Below are positions 8,815 to 18,263 of a stretch of DNA of 64,000 nt, piece after piece. The translations under genes and the position numbers were made by a program. The notes beneath the pieces were generated by a model. That model had not been told where the DNA came from, searched no databases, and saw nothing but the letters and a program-made list of their open reading frames with translations. The stretch lies in NCBI RefSeq assembly GCF_014698825.1, contig NZ_JACJTT010000018.1:37784-101783 (forward strand). Direction: 5' to 3'. This DNA is from Richelia sinica FACHB-800 (lineage in GTDB: Bacteria > Cyanobacteriota > Cyanobacteriia > Cyanobacteriales > Nostocaceae). The first letter of the stretch is position 1, and each line of letters begins with the position of its first letter.

Positions 8815-9906
8815 TTAAGAACAGCTACTTAAAGGAATGTAGGGATAGGGAGGAGTATAATATAAAACATTGACCAGATATTTTCCATCATCTGTCTGAT
8901 CATAAAAGGGAATGTCTCCATCTTTATCCGAGGCATAAGCCCATGTTTTAATATGCTGGGCAGGTAGATTTAATTCAGAGGGGATGGGAGGATAGGGAAA
9001 AACCACTCTCGCAGCTAAAGAATTACTGGTTGGACTAGTTGACATCTCTCTCACATTTCCCTGAAAGATATTCCAACTTACTTCTAAGCTATACTCTGTG
9101 ACGATTTCGCCCGTACTCAAAATAGGCGGATAAATTTGGTGGTACTGTTCTTGGCCAGGTTCACCAAGTTTATAGTATGCTTGTCCCGCTAAGAGGAGAC
9201 TCAAAGCTATACCCTGCCAAGCTAGACTACTAGGTAAAATTAATAGTCTTGATGCTTCATCAGGGTCTTGTTTGGGTTTAAGTGGATAGTAAGGATCTAG
9301 GTTGTCTGGTATTAAATGATCAGGGGGATAATTTGGTGTAATCAGGAAAATTTCCCTGGCCACCAAACCATCTAATAGGTCAAATTGGATATTATTCCAT
9401 TGGCCATTAGTGAATTGATTCCAGATGTATCGATGGTCTTTATTGGCTTCTAAATAGGCATCCCATGTTTTAGCAATTAACTGAGACATTTGCCGAGTCT
9501 GAAGTAAATTGCGAATAGGGCTATAAAAATTATTTAATTCGACACTGGCATAGTCATTTTCATCACTAGATTGTTCTGCTGCCAAGGCTTGGACAAAACC
9601 ATTTGCCAAAACTGAACCAGGGGATGGTAGGTATGAACCTATTTTTTCAGGATCGCCTACACGTGGATACTCTAACTTTTTGAGCTTTCTGACACTGCTA
9701 TAGTCAAGCTGATATTCCGAGGAGCTAAATTCTCCTCTGGTTTTAGTGACTATTGTTGTTTCAATATGTGGGCCTGGTGGTACTTGATGGGAATTATTCT
9801 GAGCACGAGGAGTCACTAATAGTATTTGGTAAAGGCTATCATCTCTATACCAATCCCTTGTTTTGAGGGGATCTAGGGAAGCACACAACTTAACTGATTG
9901 ACGCAT
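8815..9906 (-). CDS. Unrecognised 363-aa protein of the YcaO/amidohydrolase locus
   Basis: I do not recognise this protein. It has 363 residues, is soluble-looking, and shows no signal peptide or membrane helix. It is rich in Pro and Tyr, with segments such as LITPNYPPDHLIPDNLDPYY and VVFPYPPIPSELNLP. It ends in an unusual tail, YYTPPYPYIPLSSCS, with Ser-Ser-Cys-Ser at the very end. The start ATG is preceded by TAAGGT about 12 nt upstream. It lies 44 bp after the amidohydrolase stop on the same strand, so it is probably the last gene of the YcaO operon. It could be an accessory enzyme, or a large substrate whose Cys/Ser tail is modified. Neither role is shown by the sequence. Confidence 0.7.
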   Translation of the reverse strand: MRQSVKLCASLDPLKTRDWYRDDSLYQILLVTPRAQNNSHQVPPGPHIETTIVTKTRGEFSSSEYQLDYSSVRKLKKLEYPRVGDPEKIGSYLPSPGSVLANGFVQALAAEQSSDENDYASVELNNFYSPIRNLLQTRQMSQLIAKTWDAYLEANKDHRYIWNQFTNGQWNNIQFDLLDGLVAREIFLITPNYPPDHLIPDNLDPYYPLKPKQDPDEASRLLILPSSLAWQGIALSLLLAGQAYYKLGEPGQEQYHQIYPPILSTGEIVTEYSLEVSWNIFQGNVREMSTSPTSNSLAARVVFPYPPIPSELNLPAQHIKTWAYASDKDGDIPFYDQTDDGKYLVNVLYYTPPYPYIPLSSCS

Positions 9907-9950
9907 GGTAATATTTGACCTTATTGCTGATTAACAAGTTGGGAAATAGT

Positions 9951-11033
9951 TCAAGTCAAACTGTAGAAACGGCAAGGATTATCCCAAACTATTTTTTGGA
10001 TTGTGGCTGGAGATAAACCATCAAGTCCTAATAATGTGTTGACAATGTTAGGTTTATGATCCATATGGGGATAATCTGAACCGAAGATTAAGTTGTCAGT
10101 CCCGATCAAGTCGATAATTTGGGTTAAGTAAGGTTCCGACGGCTCAATGGCCACAAAACATTGGCGAAGGAAATACTCCGATGGTTTTATTTTTACATGA
10201 CTCTTTACTTCCCAATGTAAATTTTCATACTCTTCATCTAATCGCCATAACCAGTAAGGAACCCAGCCACAACCAGACTCGAAAAAACATACCTTTAATT
10301 GTGGATGACGTTCTAGTACCCCACCTTCAATTAAGGCTAATAAGGCCATCATGTGCTCTAGGGGATGGGAACAGGCGTGCATGGCAAAACGGGTATGAAA
10401 TCGATCTGCACCTGTGGTGGGTAAACGGCTGTGGGTTCCTTCGTGAATTCCTATTGCTATGCCTAATTCCTCGCAGGCTGTCCAAAATGGTTCATAGGCA
10501 GGATCGCTTAAAAGTCGCCCTTTGACGGGATTAGGGCGTAAAAAGACGGCTTTACAGCCAAATTCGGCGATACGATGTAATTCGGACACCATTTGCTCTG
10601 GGTCATGGAGATTAATTGCTCCTACGCCTTTTAATTGTTCTGGTGCATAACTGCAAAATTCCTCATATAACCAAGTGTTATAGGCATGGGTAAAGGCTCC
10701 TACTACTTCGGGTGGCATGGTATCAATGGCGAATATCCAGAGTCCGTAGGTAGGATACAGAAATGCGATATCAATGCCCATCTGTACCATATTTTGCAGA
10801 TGGGATTCGGGATCATATCGTTGGAAATAAGCATTGGGGTGAGCATTCATCATTTGCTTATTGCCCTCTTCTAGGACAGGTTGTGATATCTTGCCCAAGA
10901 TTGATTGTCCTTGAATTTTCATATCTGGAGAGGGGGCAAAGTGGCGAAATTCTGGGGGTAGATACTTAGCCCACATGTACTGAGGCTCGATTACATGGGA
11001 ATCAGCGTCAATGATTTTATATCCATGCAGCAT
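9951..11033 (-). CDS. Amidohydrolase (PF04909, ACMSD-like metal-dependent hydrolase)
   Basis: The 360-residue protein is a TIM-barrel amidohydrolase of the amidohydrolase-2 family. Visible motifs are the N-terminal metal-binding DADSHVIEP, a mid-barrel His in GIHEGTHSRLP, the CFFESGCGWVPYWL segment, and a C-terminal FGSDYPHMD carrying the catalytic Asp. Members hydrolyse or decarboxylate small carboxylated or amide substrates; the substrate here is unknown. It follows the YcaO gene by 78 bp and precedes the 363-aa gene by 44 bp, so it is probably cotranscribed with both. In bottromycin biosynthesis a different amidohydrolase works beside YcaO enzymes, which makes a role in peptide maturation thinkable but unproven. 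No strong ribosome site precedes the ATG. Confidence 0.85.
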   Translation of the reverse strand: MLHGYKIIDADSHVIEPQYMWAKYLPPEFRHFAPSPDMKIQGQSILGKISQPVLEEGNKQMMNAHPNAYFQRYDPESHLQNMVQMGIDIAFLYPTYGLWIFAIDTMPPEVVGAFTHAYNTWLYEEFCSYAPEQLKGVGAINLHDPEQMVSELHRIAEFGCKAVFLRPNPVKGRLLSDPAYEPFWTACEELGIAIGIHEGTHSRLPTTGADRFHTRFAMHACSHPLEHMMALLALIEGGVLERHPQLKVCFFESGCGWVPYWLWRLDEEYENLHWEVKSHVKIKPSEYFLRQCFVAIEPSEPYLTQIIDLIGTDNLIFGSDYPHMDHKPNIVNTLLGLDGLSPATIQKIVWDNPCRFYSLT

Positions 11034-11111
11034 GGTTGTATGAGTTGTGGTGAAAGGCTGATGACTGAGGAGATAGGAAGGAAGGAAAAAGTGTTGAATT
11101 TTGAATGGGTA

Positions 11112-13406
11112 TTACATCCACATAGGATAGGGGTTGAGTTGGGTTTGTGTGAGGGGCTGTTGTAACCAACCCATCTGTACAGGAACGTCATACAATCTTC
11201 CTGAACCTAAGCGTCTCCACATATGACGCATTCCCGGTATGATGACTTTAGCTACCCTGAGTCCCACATCAGGACGGGTCTGGTCAAGCACTAGCATTTC
11301 TAGTCCCTTTTGTTCTACGATTTGCTGGCAAAGTTGCACATCTGCGAGGAGGTCGTCGTGGGCTATTTGGGGATAATCGCGATCAAGTTTTGTGTGACTT
11401 TGGTGGTTTGGTAACAAATATGGTTGATTAGCCACGGTTGCAGACTGCCACCATTCTATCGCCAAGCGATCGCCTGATTGGGGATAAATAGTCCGACCAT
11501 CTGGTGTACAAGGTAAGACGTTGGGTAGAATTTGATTTACTTCCGTTAAGGCTCGACTGATGGCAATAACTGGGTCAAAATGAGTGCCATAACCTAAAAC
11601 AATATCTTCTACTGCCCGATTTTTTCTGTGTGTAATGGCTGCAAAGGTAGGAATATTTAAATCACTGCTAATATCTAGTACCCAAAGTTCGCGGTCAAGG
11701 CTTTGATAATATTGTTTGAGTTCCTGAAAATAAGGTACATCAAAACTATCCAAATCTACCGCTGGTCGAGATATGCGGTTATACCACCACAAAGCTACAC
11801 TATCTCGCTCCACTAATTCCATAAATGCTTGGAGAATGGCTTCTTCGATGGTATTACCTGCCGCGCACCCATTGGAATCAGCCCAACAATCGGGTTTATA
11901 GGGTGGGGAATAGCCATAATAGCAGTAAGCTGTGGGTAAATATTTGAATTCTTGGTGAGTGAGAGACCACACAGGTGTCCAATCAATTTCTCTTTCTTCG
12001 TCAAAGGGTTCTGGGACTTTTTGAAACCATCCTTGACATTGGGCATTCCATTCTTCCCGATTTTGATATTGTTCTGGGCTGAAATTCATGCAAGCATTGG
12101 GGTGAATGGCTTTGTCTCCCAGTTGTTGATAACTGCCTTTGTGGATGATTTCGTTGCCTTGAAATACCCCAGAATATCTTTCAATCCCTTCACAGAAACC
12201 ACTAGCCCTAGCTTGGGTATCCGTCCGACCTTTACCACCACTACGACCACCCAAATTTTGACGTAAACTCTCGATATTGTCAAAAACGCTGAGAAAATGA
12301 TGTTTAGCAATGTAGGTGTGGGTTAAACCGTTGCCTGGTATTTTCCTCAGTTCTCTAATCACACCTGTAATGGGGCTAATGTGATGTTGATATCTTCTGA
12401 GAGTTTCTTGGGGTGAACAATAGCGATGTCCTCCATCAGCAGTAAAAGCTTTTTTCCGATGTCCTAAAACCACTGGTCGCGGTATGTTTTCTTTCCCCTG
12501 GAGTTCACCACAGCTAGGACATTGGGGCCGCTTGACGAGGGTATGGTCTTGGGTTTGTAGGGTCAAGGTGTCATAGGTAATAATTTTCCCCGCTAATCGT
12601 TGATTTTGCCCTTGAATAATCCATTTAAACAGTTCTGTCGCTGCCATTCCTAAGCCTGTTTGGACTGTGGAAGGAAGGAAACCTAGAGGAGGAGAGAGGG
12701 AAGTTTGTTGATGTGTTTGCAGATATCTAGTGACTGGTCTGTTATCACGTAAACGACTCGCTAAACATTCCCAACAACCGGTTTGCTGGGGCTGAAATAT
12801 GGGGCCTATCCACAAAATTGTTCCCAGAGGGTTGACCAACATCCAGGGAGATTGTGATGCTAATGCTTGGTGATTAAATTCTGCTAAATCTGGATGTAGA
12901 TAGTCATCGGTTAAGATAACGGTGATATCTCCCGCATCACCTACTTGAATATGCACAGATGCTAGGAGGTCGGTGAAGTCTGCGGTGGCAAGTGATCCCA
13001 AGGCTTTGACTGCTACCTTTGTCGATTGTAACCTTTGGGCAGCAACTAGGGGTGTGAGGTGAAGATGATGGCAGAAAATCGCTAATTGAGAGGGTAGTGA
13101 GTCGTCTTGTTCTACTAAATAACCCTGTTGTTCTAGTTGAAATAGGGCATATTGGGTTTTAACACTGACATCAAGAACACTTTGAAAAAATTCGGTTTTT
13201 TCTGGGGAAATGTGTTGTAGTAGTTCCAGTTGAATGATGTCAATAATCTCTTCAACGGTATAACTTTGCTGTTCTAGTAAAGCTGCAATACGATAGGAAA
13301 AGCGATCGCTCAATAACACTGTATCTCGCTCAGAGAGAAGAAATATCTGCTCTGGTTCTATAGTTGCTACAGAGTAAAGGGGTTTAAAGGTTGGTTGATT
13401 GAGCAT
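11112..13406 (-). CDS. Fused E1-like/YcaO cyclodehydratase (TOMM biosynthesis)
   Basis: The protein has 764 residues from the ATG at 13406. That start lies 2 bp past the upstream stop and gives the usual N-terminus MLNQPTFKPLYSV; an upstream TTG frame extension inside the AAA gene is unlikely. Residues 1 to about 330 form the E1-like, leader-binding half, with CWECLASRLRDNRPVTRYL and a zinc knuckle CPSCGE. The rest is a YcaO domain with the ATP-binding acidic motifs SGFCEGIERY, QAFMELVERDSVALWW and RALTEVNQ, and a short proline-containing C-terminus (NPYPMWM). Such enzymes turn Cys, Ser or Thr of a precursor peptide into thiazoline or oxazoline rings. No flavin dehydrogenase and no obvious short precursor gene is visible nearby. 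Confidence 0.85.
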   Translation of the reverse strand: MLNQPTFKPLYSVATIEPEQIFLLSERDTVLLSDRFSYRIAALLEQQSYTVEEIIDIIQLELLQHISPEKTEFFQSVLDVSVKTQYALFQLEQQGYLVEQDDSLPSQLAIFCHHLHLTPLVAAQRLQSTKVAVKALGSLATADFTDLLASVHIQVGDAGDITVILTDDYLHPDLAEFNHQALASQSPWMLVNPLGTILWIGPIFQPQQTGCWECLASRLRDNRPVTRYLQTHQQTSLSPPLGFLPSTVQTGLGMAATELFKWIIQGQNQRLAGKIITYDTLTLQTQDHTLVKRPQCPSCGELQGKENIPRPVVLGHRKKAFTADGGHRYCSPQETLRRYQHHISPITGVIRELRKIPGNGLTHTYIAKHHFLSVFDNIESLRQNLGGRSGGKGRTDTQARASGFCEGIERYSGVFQGNEIIHKGSYQQLGDKAIHPNACMNFSPEQYQNREEWNAQCQGWFQKVPEPFDEEREIDWTPVWSLTHQEFKYLPTAYCYYGYSPPYKPDCWADSNGCAAGNTIEEAILQAFMELVERDSVALWWYNRISRPAVDLDSFDVPYFQELKQYYQSLDRELWVLDISSDLNIPTFAAITHRKNRAVEDIVLGYGTHFDPVIAISRALTEVNQILPNVLPCTPDGRTIYPQSGDRLAIEWWQSATVANQPYLLPNHQSHTKLDRDYPQIAHDDLLADVQLCQQIVEQKGLEMLVLDQTRPDVGLRVAKVIIPGMRHMWRRLGSGRLYDVPVQMGWLQQPLTQTQLNPYPMWM

Positions 13407-13408
13407 AT

Positions 13409-15664
13409 TTATATATGATTTATTGTTTTGAAATACTTTCGATATAATTCGCAACTAGGAGTTACTTTATCTTTTAAATGTTTAATTAATCCCATGCTGC
13501 TTAATTTATAAGTCATACTGGGTTCTAATGATATTGGTTCGGTCGAATTAATCACAGTATATAATGCTTGAGCTAATTCAGGCTGTTCTTGTAATGTTGC
13601 TTGATGTCGCTGCAAATGATAGGCATAAACTCCAGTTGGTGTTACTGCTGTTTCTAGAAGTTCCGGTAAAGTAATTTCTCCTTGACTGAGATGATAAATA
13701 GCCATGTGTACAAATGCCGGATGTCCTTCCACCAAAGACATTAATTCCTGGGCTTCTTGATAGTTAGTCCAGTGGAGTCCATAGCGTTGTGCTAAATGTT
13801 GTACCTGTTCTAAACTAAAATCACTCAACTCTACTGGTAAGCCCACATTAAAAGGAGATTGTTTTAATTGTAGAGGTACATAAATTTCCGTGGAATGGAC
13901 AATAATTAGGCGTAAATTTCTCCAAACCTGGTCTCTTTTTGCTTCTTCATACCAAGAACGAAACAGAGGTAAAACATCTTTAGCAACGGCAGGATGTTCA
14001 AAAATATATTGAACTTCATCTATTGCTAATACTAGGGGTTTCTTCAATTGTTTTAAAATATGATTCTTTAAATATAAAGAGCAACTAATTTTACTGCCAA
14101 TATCTTCATCCCAGTAATCATCTAATTTTGATTCCATTTGCAATTGATTGGTGATATTGGCACATAACCACCGCAGAAACCGATGTAAATCACGCAAAAT
14201 TACATCGTCAATTTGTTCTAGACTTAAGCTGACTGTATGATAATTTTGTTTAAGTGAATAATCTAACATCCTCAACAATAAAGAAGTTTTCCCCATTTCT
14301 CTCGGTGCCTTCACTCTCACTAAAGCACCAGGTTTTCTAATTTCATCACAAACCTGAGTTTCCACTATTGAGCGTTCTATATAAAAAGGTGAACCAAGGG
14401 GAACTGCTCCACTAGGATAACAAGGTAAATTGATGGGGTTGTCTGTATTTTTAAGCGTGTTAGCAGACTCAGGTATATTAGCCGCAGAGACAACATTTGT
14501 TGAATCACCTGAATAGACATCAACTTTTGATGCTGTTAATTGTTGATTAACCCAGTCTAAATTAAAAATTTTGGCGTAGATTGGGTTTTTGACTATTAAA
14601 TTGCTTTGATGTTGAGTAACTAGTCCTGAAAGCCGTAATTGCAAATATTCAGGAATATGATCTGAGGGGATTTTCCCCTGTTTAATAATCTGTTTGTATA
14701 AGGTTAATAGCTTTTCGCTGTTGGGTGTATTCCGCACCAAGCGATCGCGTATAGTTCTTAAATGCTCCGGTTCGTCTTGAGATTCCCAGTTTTGAAGAAT
14801 TTGACTATGGACAATTTGCTCAATCCACTGCTTTTCTTCCCCTGGTGGTGGTGGAGGACATTCTGTACTAGAATTGCAGCAGCAGTTATTGACAATTAGC
14901 CAACACAACTTTTGAGTTAAAAAAGGTTGTCCATTCGTCCAATACAAAACTTCTTTTAACACCGCTTCTGGGTTAATAATCTTGCCTATCAATCCTTGAA
15001 TTAAAGGTTGACTTTCAGCCAATTTAAATCCTTGTAATTCAATCGCTCTACCAATATTAAAAGGTGTAGAAAAATTTTTATCTTGAATTAAATCAGAAGG
15101 GGCAGCCACCCCCAACAGAGCAAATGAAAGCCTTCGATAAGCTGGATTCAAAGCCCGGTTTTCATAACAGTGGCGAATCAGTCCAAAAAATTCATCTGTG
15201 GAAAAATTCAGCCCTAATACATTATCAATTTCATCAATAAAAATAACTATTTTTTCTTGAATTTGGGTTAATAAAACTGTTTCGATAAATTCATTTAAAC
15301 ATTGGATAGGAGAAAGATCATCCCGTTCTTTTAACCAACTACGTCGATTAATTTGTAACTTAAAACCACTAATTAATTCCTGAATTATGCCCCCATACCA
15401 TTGGGAAGGAGTAATTTGTTGACTACCAATGCCACTCAACTCAATTTCTGCACAAGCAATTCCTGTGGCACGTAAACTTTCCATTGTCCGTACTCGTAAG
15501 CTAGACTTACCCATTTGCCTAGCATTGAGAACATAACAATATTCTCCCGCTAATAACCCTTGGTAAAGTTCGGTGTCAGCTTGACGCACCACATAGGTAG
15601 GTGCATCTGGGGGAAGACTACCACCAGGTTGATATTGATAGGTGGCATTGAATTTGGCAAACAT
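13409..15664 (-). CDS. Tandem AAA_35 ATPase (type A plus type B modules)
   Basis: The 751 residues hold two AAA-like ATPase modules. The first (about 5-340) has [20 protein letters not shown], a degenerate Walker [11 protein letters not shown] and a Walker [14 protein letters not shown]. It is closely related to the C-terminal module of the 1938-aa kinase at 2862-8678. The second (about 425-745) has [25 protein letters not shown] and [13 protein letters not shown], and is closely related to the 467-aa protein at 1428-2831. In both, the first Gly of the P-loop is missing, a feature common in this family. It ends 2 bp before the YcaO start, so translation is likely coupled. A role in controlling or powering the YcaO pathway is inference from position. 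Confidence 0.8.
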   Translation of the reverse strand: MFAKFNATYQYQPGGSLPPDAPTYVVRQADTELYQGLLAGEYCYVLNARQMGKSSLRVRTMESLRATGIACAEIELSGIGSQQITPSQWYGGIIQELISGFKLQINRRSWLKERDDLSPIQCLNEFIETVLLTQIQEKIVIFIDEIDNVLGLNFSTDEFFGLIRHCYENRALNPAYRRLSFALLGVAAPSDLIQDKNFSTPFNIGRAIELQGFKLAESQPLIQGLIGKIINPEAVLKEVLYWTNGQPFLTQKLCWLIVNNCCCNSSTECPPPPPGEEKQWIEQIVHSQILQNWESQDEPEHLRTIRDRLVRNTPNSEKLLTLYKQIIKQGKIPSDHIPEYLQLRLSGLVTQHQSNLIVKNPIYAKIFNLDWVNQQLTASKVDVYSGDSTNVVSAANIPESANTLKNTDNPINLPCYPSGAVPLGSPFYIERSIVETQVCDEIRKPGALVRVKAPREMGKTSLLLRMLDYSLKQNYHTVSLSLEQIDDVILRDLHRFLRWLCANITNQLQMESKLDDYWDEDIGSKISCSLYLKNHILKQLKKPLVLAIDEVQYIFEHPAVAKDVLPLFRSWYEEAKRDQVWRNLRLIIVHSTEIYVPLQLKQSPFNVGLPVELSDFSLEQVQHLAQRYGLHWTNYQEAQELMSLVEGHPAFVHMAIYHLSQGEITLPELLETAVTPTGVYAYHLQRHQATLQEQPELAQALYTVINSTEPISLEPSMTYKLSSMGLIKHLKDKVTPSCELYRKYFKTINHI

Positions 15665-15839
15665 GAATAGTTGTGAAAAGCTGTAAGTATCAGGCAGAAA
15701 TATATATTAGTATAATATATTACTAATTTAATATAAATTTTTTACTGTCTTATACCGTTTCTTTGTGTGGCTGCATAAATGTTTACCCATCGGTTGCGTC
15801 GTTCACCCTTGCCAAGAGGGGACTACTGTTTAGATGTTA

Positions 15840-15880
15840 TGGGTGATGTAGGGTTTTGTTGTGTCAACCCAACCTACTCG
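15840..15880. repeat. Dispersed repeat ending in GTCAACCCAACCTACTC
   Basis: The 17-mer GTCAACCCAACCTACTC (15863-15879) recurs exactly at 17010-17026. In both places it is preceded by a GGGTGAT-containing stretch that can partly pair with it. This is a common Nostocales intergenic repeat. Confidence 0.6.
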
Positions 15881-15896
15881 CTATAAATTAATTAGC

Positions 15897-16310
15897 TCAA
15901 AATAGCAAATTTTCAAAAGGATAACTTTGCTTCCAACGATAGGTGTTAAAGTCACGTTGATCTACTGAAAAAATGCGCCCATGTCCTAAATGTTCTGCTA
16001 AAATTACTAAGGAAGCATCAGCTAAATCCATTGGCAAATTAGCATATTGTTCCATTAGCTGAATAATTCGCGGATTATGGTGAGCTTCTAAATTAAAAAC
16101 TGTAAATAATTCTTGTTGCAGACTGTTTAAAAAAGTAATTTGCGCTTGAACTCCTTTGCGAGTTAGTAAAAGATAACAGGTTTCGGTGACAACACACCAT
16201 GTTGTAATTAATGGTTCGTTGTATTTTTTAAAAGTTTGTTTTGTTTGTTCGTGGTAGGTGTCTTTTTGGTCAATGAGAGCTAACCAAAATCCTGTATCAA
16301 CTATGATCAT
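15897..16310 (-). CDS. vapC: PIN-domain toxin (VapC family)
   Basis: The protein has 137 residues from the ATG at 16310 (MIIVDTGFWLALID), the usual PIN N-terminus. An upstream extension of 19 residues is possible but unlike the family. The acidic metal-binding residues are all present: Asp in IIVDTGFW, Glu in VVTETCYLL, Asp in DLADASLV and Asp in IFSVDQRDF. PIN toxins are Mg-dependent endoribonucleases that cut tRNA or rRNA. The start overlaps the end of the preceding small gene by 14 bp, the typical translational coupling of an antitoxin-toxin pair. It appears intact. Confidence 0.85.
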   Translation of the reverse strand: MIIVDTGFWLALIDQKDTYHEQTKQTFKKYNEPLITTWCVVTETCYLLLTRKGVQAQITFLNSLQQELFTVFNLEAHHNPRIIQLMEQYANLPMDLADASLVILAEHLGHGRIFSVDQRDFNTYRWKQSYPFENLLF

Positions 16311-16551
16311 ATTTATTGGGTAATGTATTAGATAAAGCTTCTTTATATGTGGTTGATAAATTTTCATCTACAGAACAACAACCAATTAATCCAATTTCAT
16401 CAAATTTTTCATAGATAGTTTTTTCTTGATGATGATTTTCTGGTTGTAGATAACGTTTTTTTAGTAATTGAATAAAATCAAGTAGTAAGATTTGTGCTTC
16501 TTCTGGTAAGCTGTTAATTTCTTGAGATATTTCTGCAAGTTTGATATCCAT
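16297..16551 (-). CDS. Antitoxin partner of the PIN toxin (DUF2281/VapB-like)
   Basis: The 84-residue protein begins with a helical segment MDIKLAEISQEINSLPEEAQ and continues LLLDFIQLLKKRY, which matches the short DUF2281-type proteins often found before PIN toxins in cyanobacteria. The C-terminal part is variable and would bind the toxin. Its last 14 bp overlap the toxin start. No ribbon-helix-helix or AbrB motif is clear, so DNA binding and autoregulation are uncertain. Confidence 0.7.
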   Translation of the reverse strand: MDIKLAEISQEINSLPEEAQILLLDFIQLLKKRYLQPENHHQEKTIYEKFDEIGLIGCCSVDENLSTTYKEALSNTLPNKYDHS

Positions 16552-16585
16552 AATTACTGCCTTCTTTGAGTTATTTTTCCTACCA

Positions 16586-16795
16586 TTATACTGTATTTTC
16601 TGATTCTAAGCTAATTACACCTATTAAAATTTGATTACAGAGAGCAAGTTCAAAGAAGGTTTCTATGGTGGGTTTTTCAGGAATAGAAGATAGGATTTCT
16701 TGTTGAATAGATGCTAGTATAATTCGTATGAGATGCCAACCTTCTTTGATTGGTAATTTTAATACCTATTCTTGTAATTATTGTAATTCAATCAT
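16586..16795 (-). pseudogene. Decayed small antitoxin-like gene with two in-frame stops
   Basis: From an ATG at 16795 the frame reads MIELQ, stop, LQE, stop, then VLKLPIKEGWHLIRIILASI and about 40 more sensible residues up to TAA at 16586. The segment LKLPIKEGWHLI resembles the helical start of small cyanobacterial antitoxins. Restoring the two stops would give about 69 residues. It lies just upstream of the intact antitoxin gene and has no toxin of its own. Identification is tentative. Confidence 0.4.
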
Positions 16796-16862
16796 AATTT
16801 TGTTGTTAACTTTAATTTCCCTATTCTAACAGATGCTTACATAATGATGATTTCTGTCCCAC

Positions 16863-16969
16863 ATATAGCAATCCTACCTCAATCCTGAGAAAATACCTAG
16901 ATAAAAATCCTTGTTTTATAAGTATTTGAGGCTTTTTGAACTCTCACGTATCATTTAGGATTGCTATAT
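16863..16969. mobile_element. MITE-like element with 14-bp perfect terminal inverted repeats
   Basis: ATATAGCAATCCTA (16863-16876) is repeated exactly in inverted orientation at 16956-16969, enclosing 79 bp with no coding capacity. The size and terminal repeats fit a miniature inverted-repeat element moved by a transposase encoded elsewhere. No clear target duplication was found. It could instead be a large hairpin. Confidence 0.5.
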
Positions 16970-16978
16970 TTGATGATG

Positions 16979-17026
16979 GGGTGGTTTGGGTGATATTGGA
17001 ATTCCTTGCGTCAACCCAACCTACTC
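16979..17026. repeat. Second copy of the GTCAACCCAACCTACTC repeat
   Basis: An exact copy of the 17-mer at 15863-15879 ends here, again after a GGTTTGGGTGAT stretch. The two copies bracket the toxin-antitoxin genes and the MITE-like element. Confidence 0.6.
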
Positions 17027-17130
17027 ACTGCTATTTTTACTGTGAATGGAACTGACTATAATGTAACGACAGTTACAAAGAGTAATAACAGTTTATCCTC
17101 GCAATTGCAATCTCAGGTTTGGTAGGGAAA

Positions 17131-17277
17131 TCAATCGTTATCCAATTCCAGTTCTATTAGTCTAGTTTTTAGCTGCTCTATACCTTTTGCCTGCTCAATG
17201 ATAATCTCTACCAGTTGTTCTGTTGCGAATTGTCTCAATGTTTCACTGTCTAGTTTTGAGGGCAGGTCTGTTTCCAT
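17131..17277 (-). pseudogene. N-terminal fragment of an IS66-type transposase
   Basis: A 48-codon frame from the ATG at 17277 reads METDLPSKLDSETLRQ, then LVEIIIEQAKGIEQLKTRLI, and stops at 17131. The pattern (KLDSETLRQ, a helix, QxxxIEQLKxRLxELE) is that of the N-terminal coiled coil of IS66-family transposases. The DDE catalytic part is absent, so this is a truncated relic. Confidence 0.5.
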
Positions 17278-17393
17278 AACTGCTATCTTCTGCCTCACAT
17301 ATCACACTTGTCAATCCCCTGCAACCTGAATCCTTACCGTTATTGATGCTAGAATTTTGTGTTTTATTGTTGAATTTCGTTGCTCAAAATTGT

Positions 17394-18263
17394 CTAATTA
17401 AATCGTTCAAGTTCTAATCCGTTTCTAGTGATTAATCTTAAGTTTATATAACGATAATAAAACATAATTTTTGTAGTAATTTTGGTAATTATTTTTTTAA
17501 TCAGGGGATGATTCTTGCGGCATATCTCTTCACGTTTTTCAAAAAAAATACGATTTTTTTCTGGCTCAGATTGTCCATATTTGATTCTGACACGCTCAAT
17601 TTTATCTTTAAAAAAATCCAAGTTTTCCATAGTGTCATGTCTTATGGTGAGTCCAACTTTAGCTGCTGCTAGTCCCATTGTATTTCCTTCCCCATCATAC
17701 ATACCATTTAGTTCAAAAAATCTACCCAACTGTTCCCAAAGCTTTAAAAAATGTATTTCTTTACCTTCATCTCTGGTTACTACAAATAAGAATTCATGTA
17801 CAAAGCGAATATTTTCATCTTGCAAATTCAAATTTAAGTGGTGAGCAGACTTTTCTACAACTAGGTATTTTTTATTTGTATTGACATTATTTGTCATTTT
17901 AGTAGCAAAATGTTTTTTAATACTTGAACAACTTCTGGCTGTTATACCTGGCAACCATTGAAACTGGGGAAATTCTTTTAATATCCTCATATCTGCATCC
18001 ATAAACATACAGGAACTGAACAAAGATAATGCTTTAGAAATGACATATACTTTATCTTGGTAGCAGCCTACGCTTTTTTGACTATGTTGAAAGGATTGAA
18101 CCTGTTCAAACTGACTAAAGTAATGTGGTTTATCAGTGAGAATCACAAAGGGAATACCTGGGGCATACACAGAAATATCTTCAGCCAAAAGTAATGCTAA
18201 ATCACGGTATTCTTTACCTAACGCTAAAGTACAAAAGCAAAAGTCATTGTTATTGATATTCAT
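17394..18263 (-). CDS. Putative glycosyltransferase (GT-A-like fold)
   Basis: The protein has 289 residues. The N-terminus (FCFCTLALGKEYRDLALLLA, then GIPFVILTDKP) is a Rossmann-like nucleotide-sugar binding start. A DxD-type motif occurs in SSCMFMDADMRILKEF, which would bind metal and sugar nucleotide. The C-terminal 60 residues are basic and hydrophobic and may bind the membrane. It resembles small GT8-like or capsular glycosyltransferases, and no substrate can be named. The start ATG is at 18263. No partner gene for polysaccharide synthesis is adjacent, so it seems to stand alone. Confidence 0.6.
   Translation of the reverse strand: MNINNNDFCFCTLALGKEYRDLALLLAEDISVYAPGIPFVILTDKPHYFSQFEQVQSFQHSQKSVGCYQDKVYVISKALSLFSSCMFMDADMRILKEFPQFQWLPGITARSCSSIKKHFATKMTNNVNTNKKYLVVEKSAHHLNLNLQDENIRFVHEFLFVVTRDEGKEIHFLKLWEQLGRFFELNGMYDGEGNTMGLAAAKVGLTIRHDTMENLDFFKDKIERVRIKYGQSEPEKNRIFFEKREEICRKNHPLIKKIITKITTKIMFYYRYINLRLITRNGLELERFN

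Noticed and set aside
10991..11191. Possible precursor peptide between YcaO and amidohydrolase
   Set aside because: The frame overlaps both genes, has no leader pattern and looks like a shadow of them.
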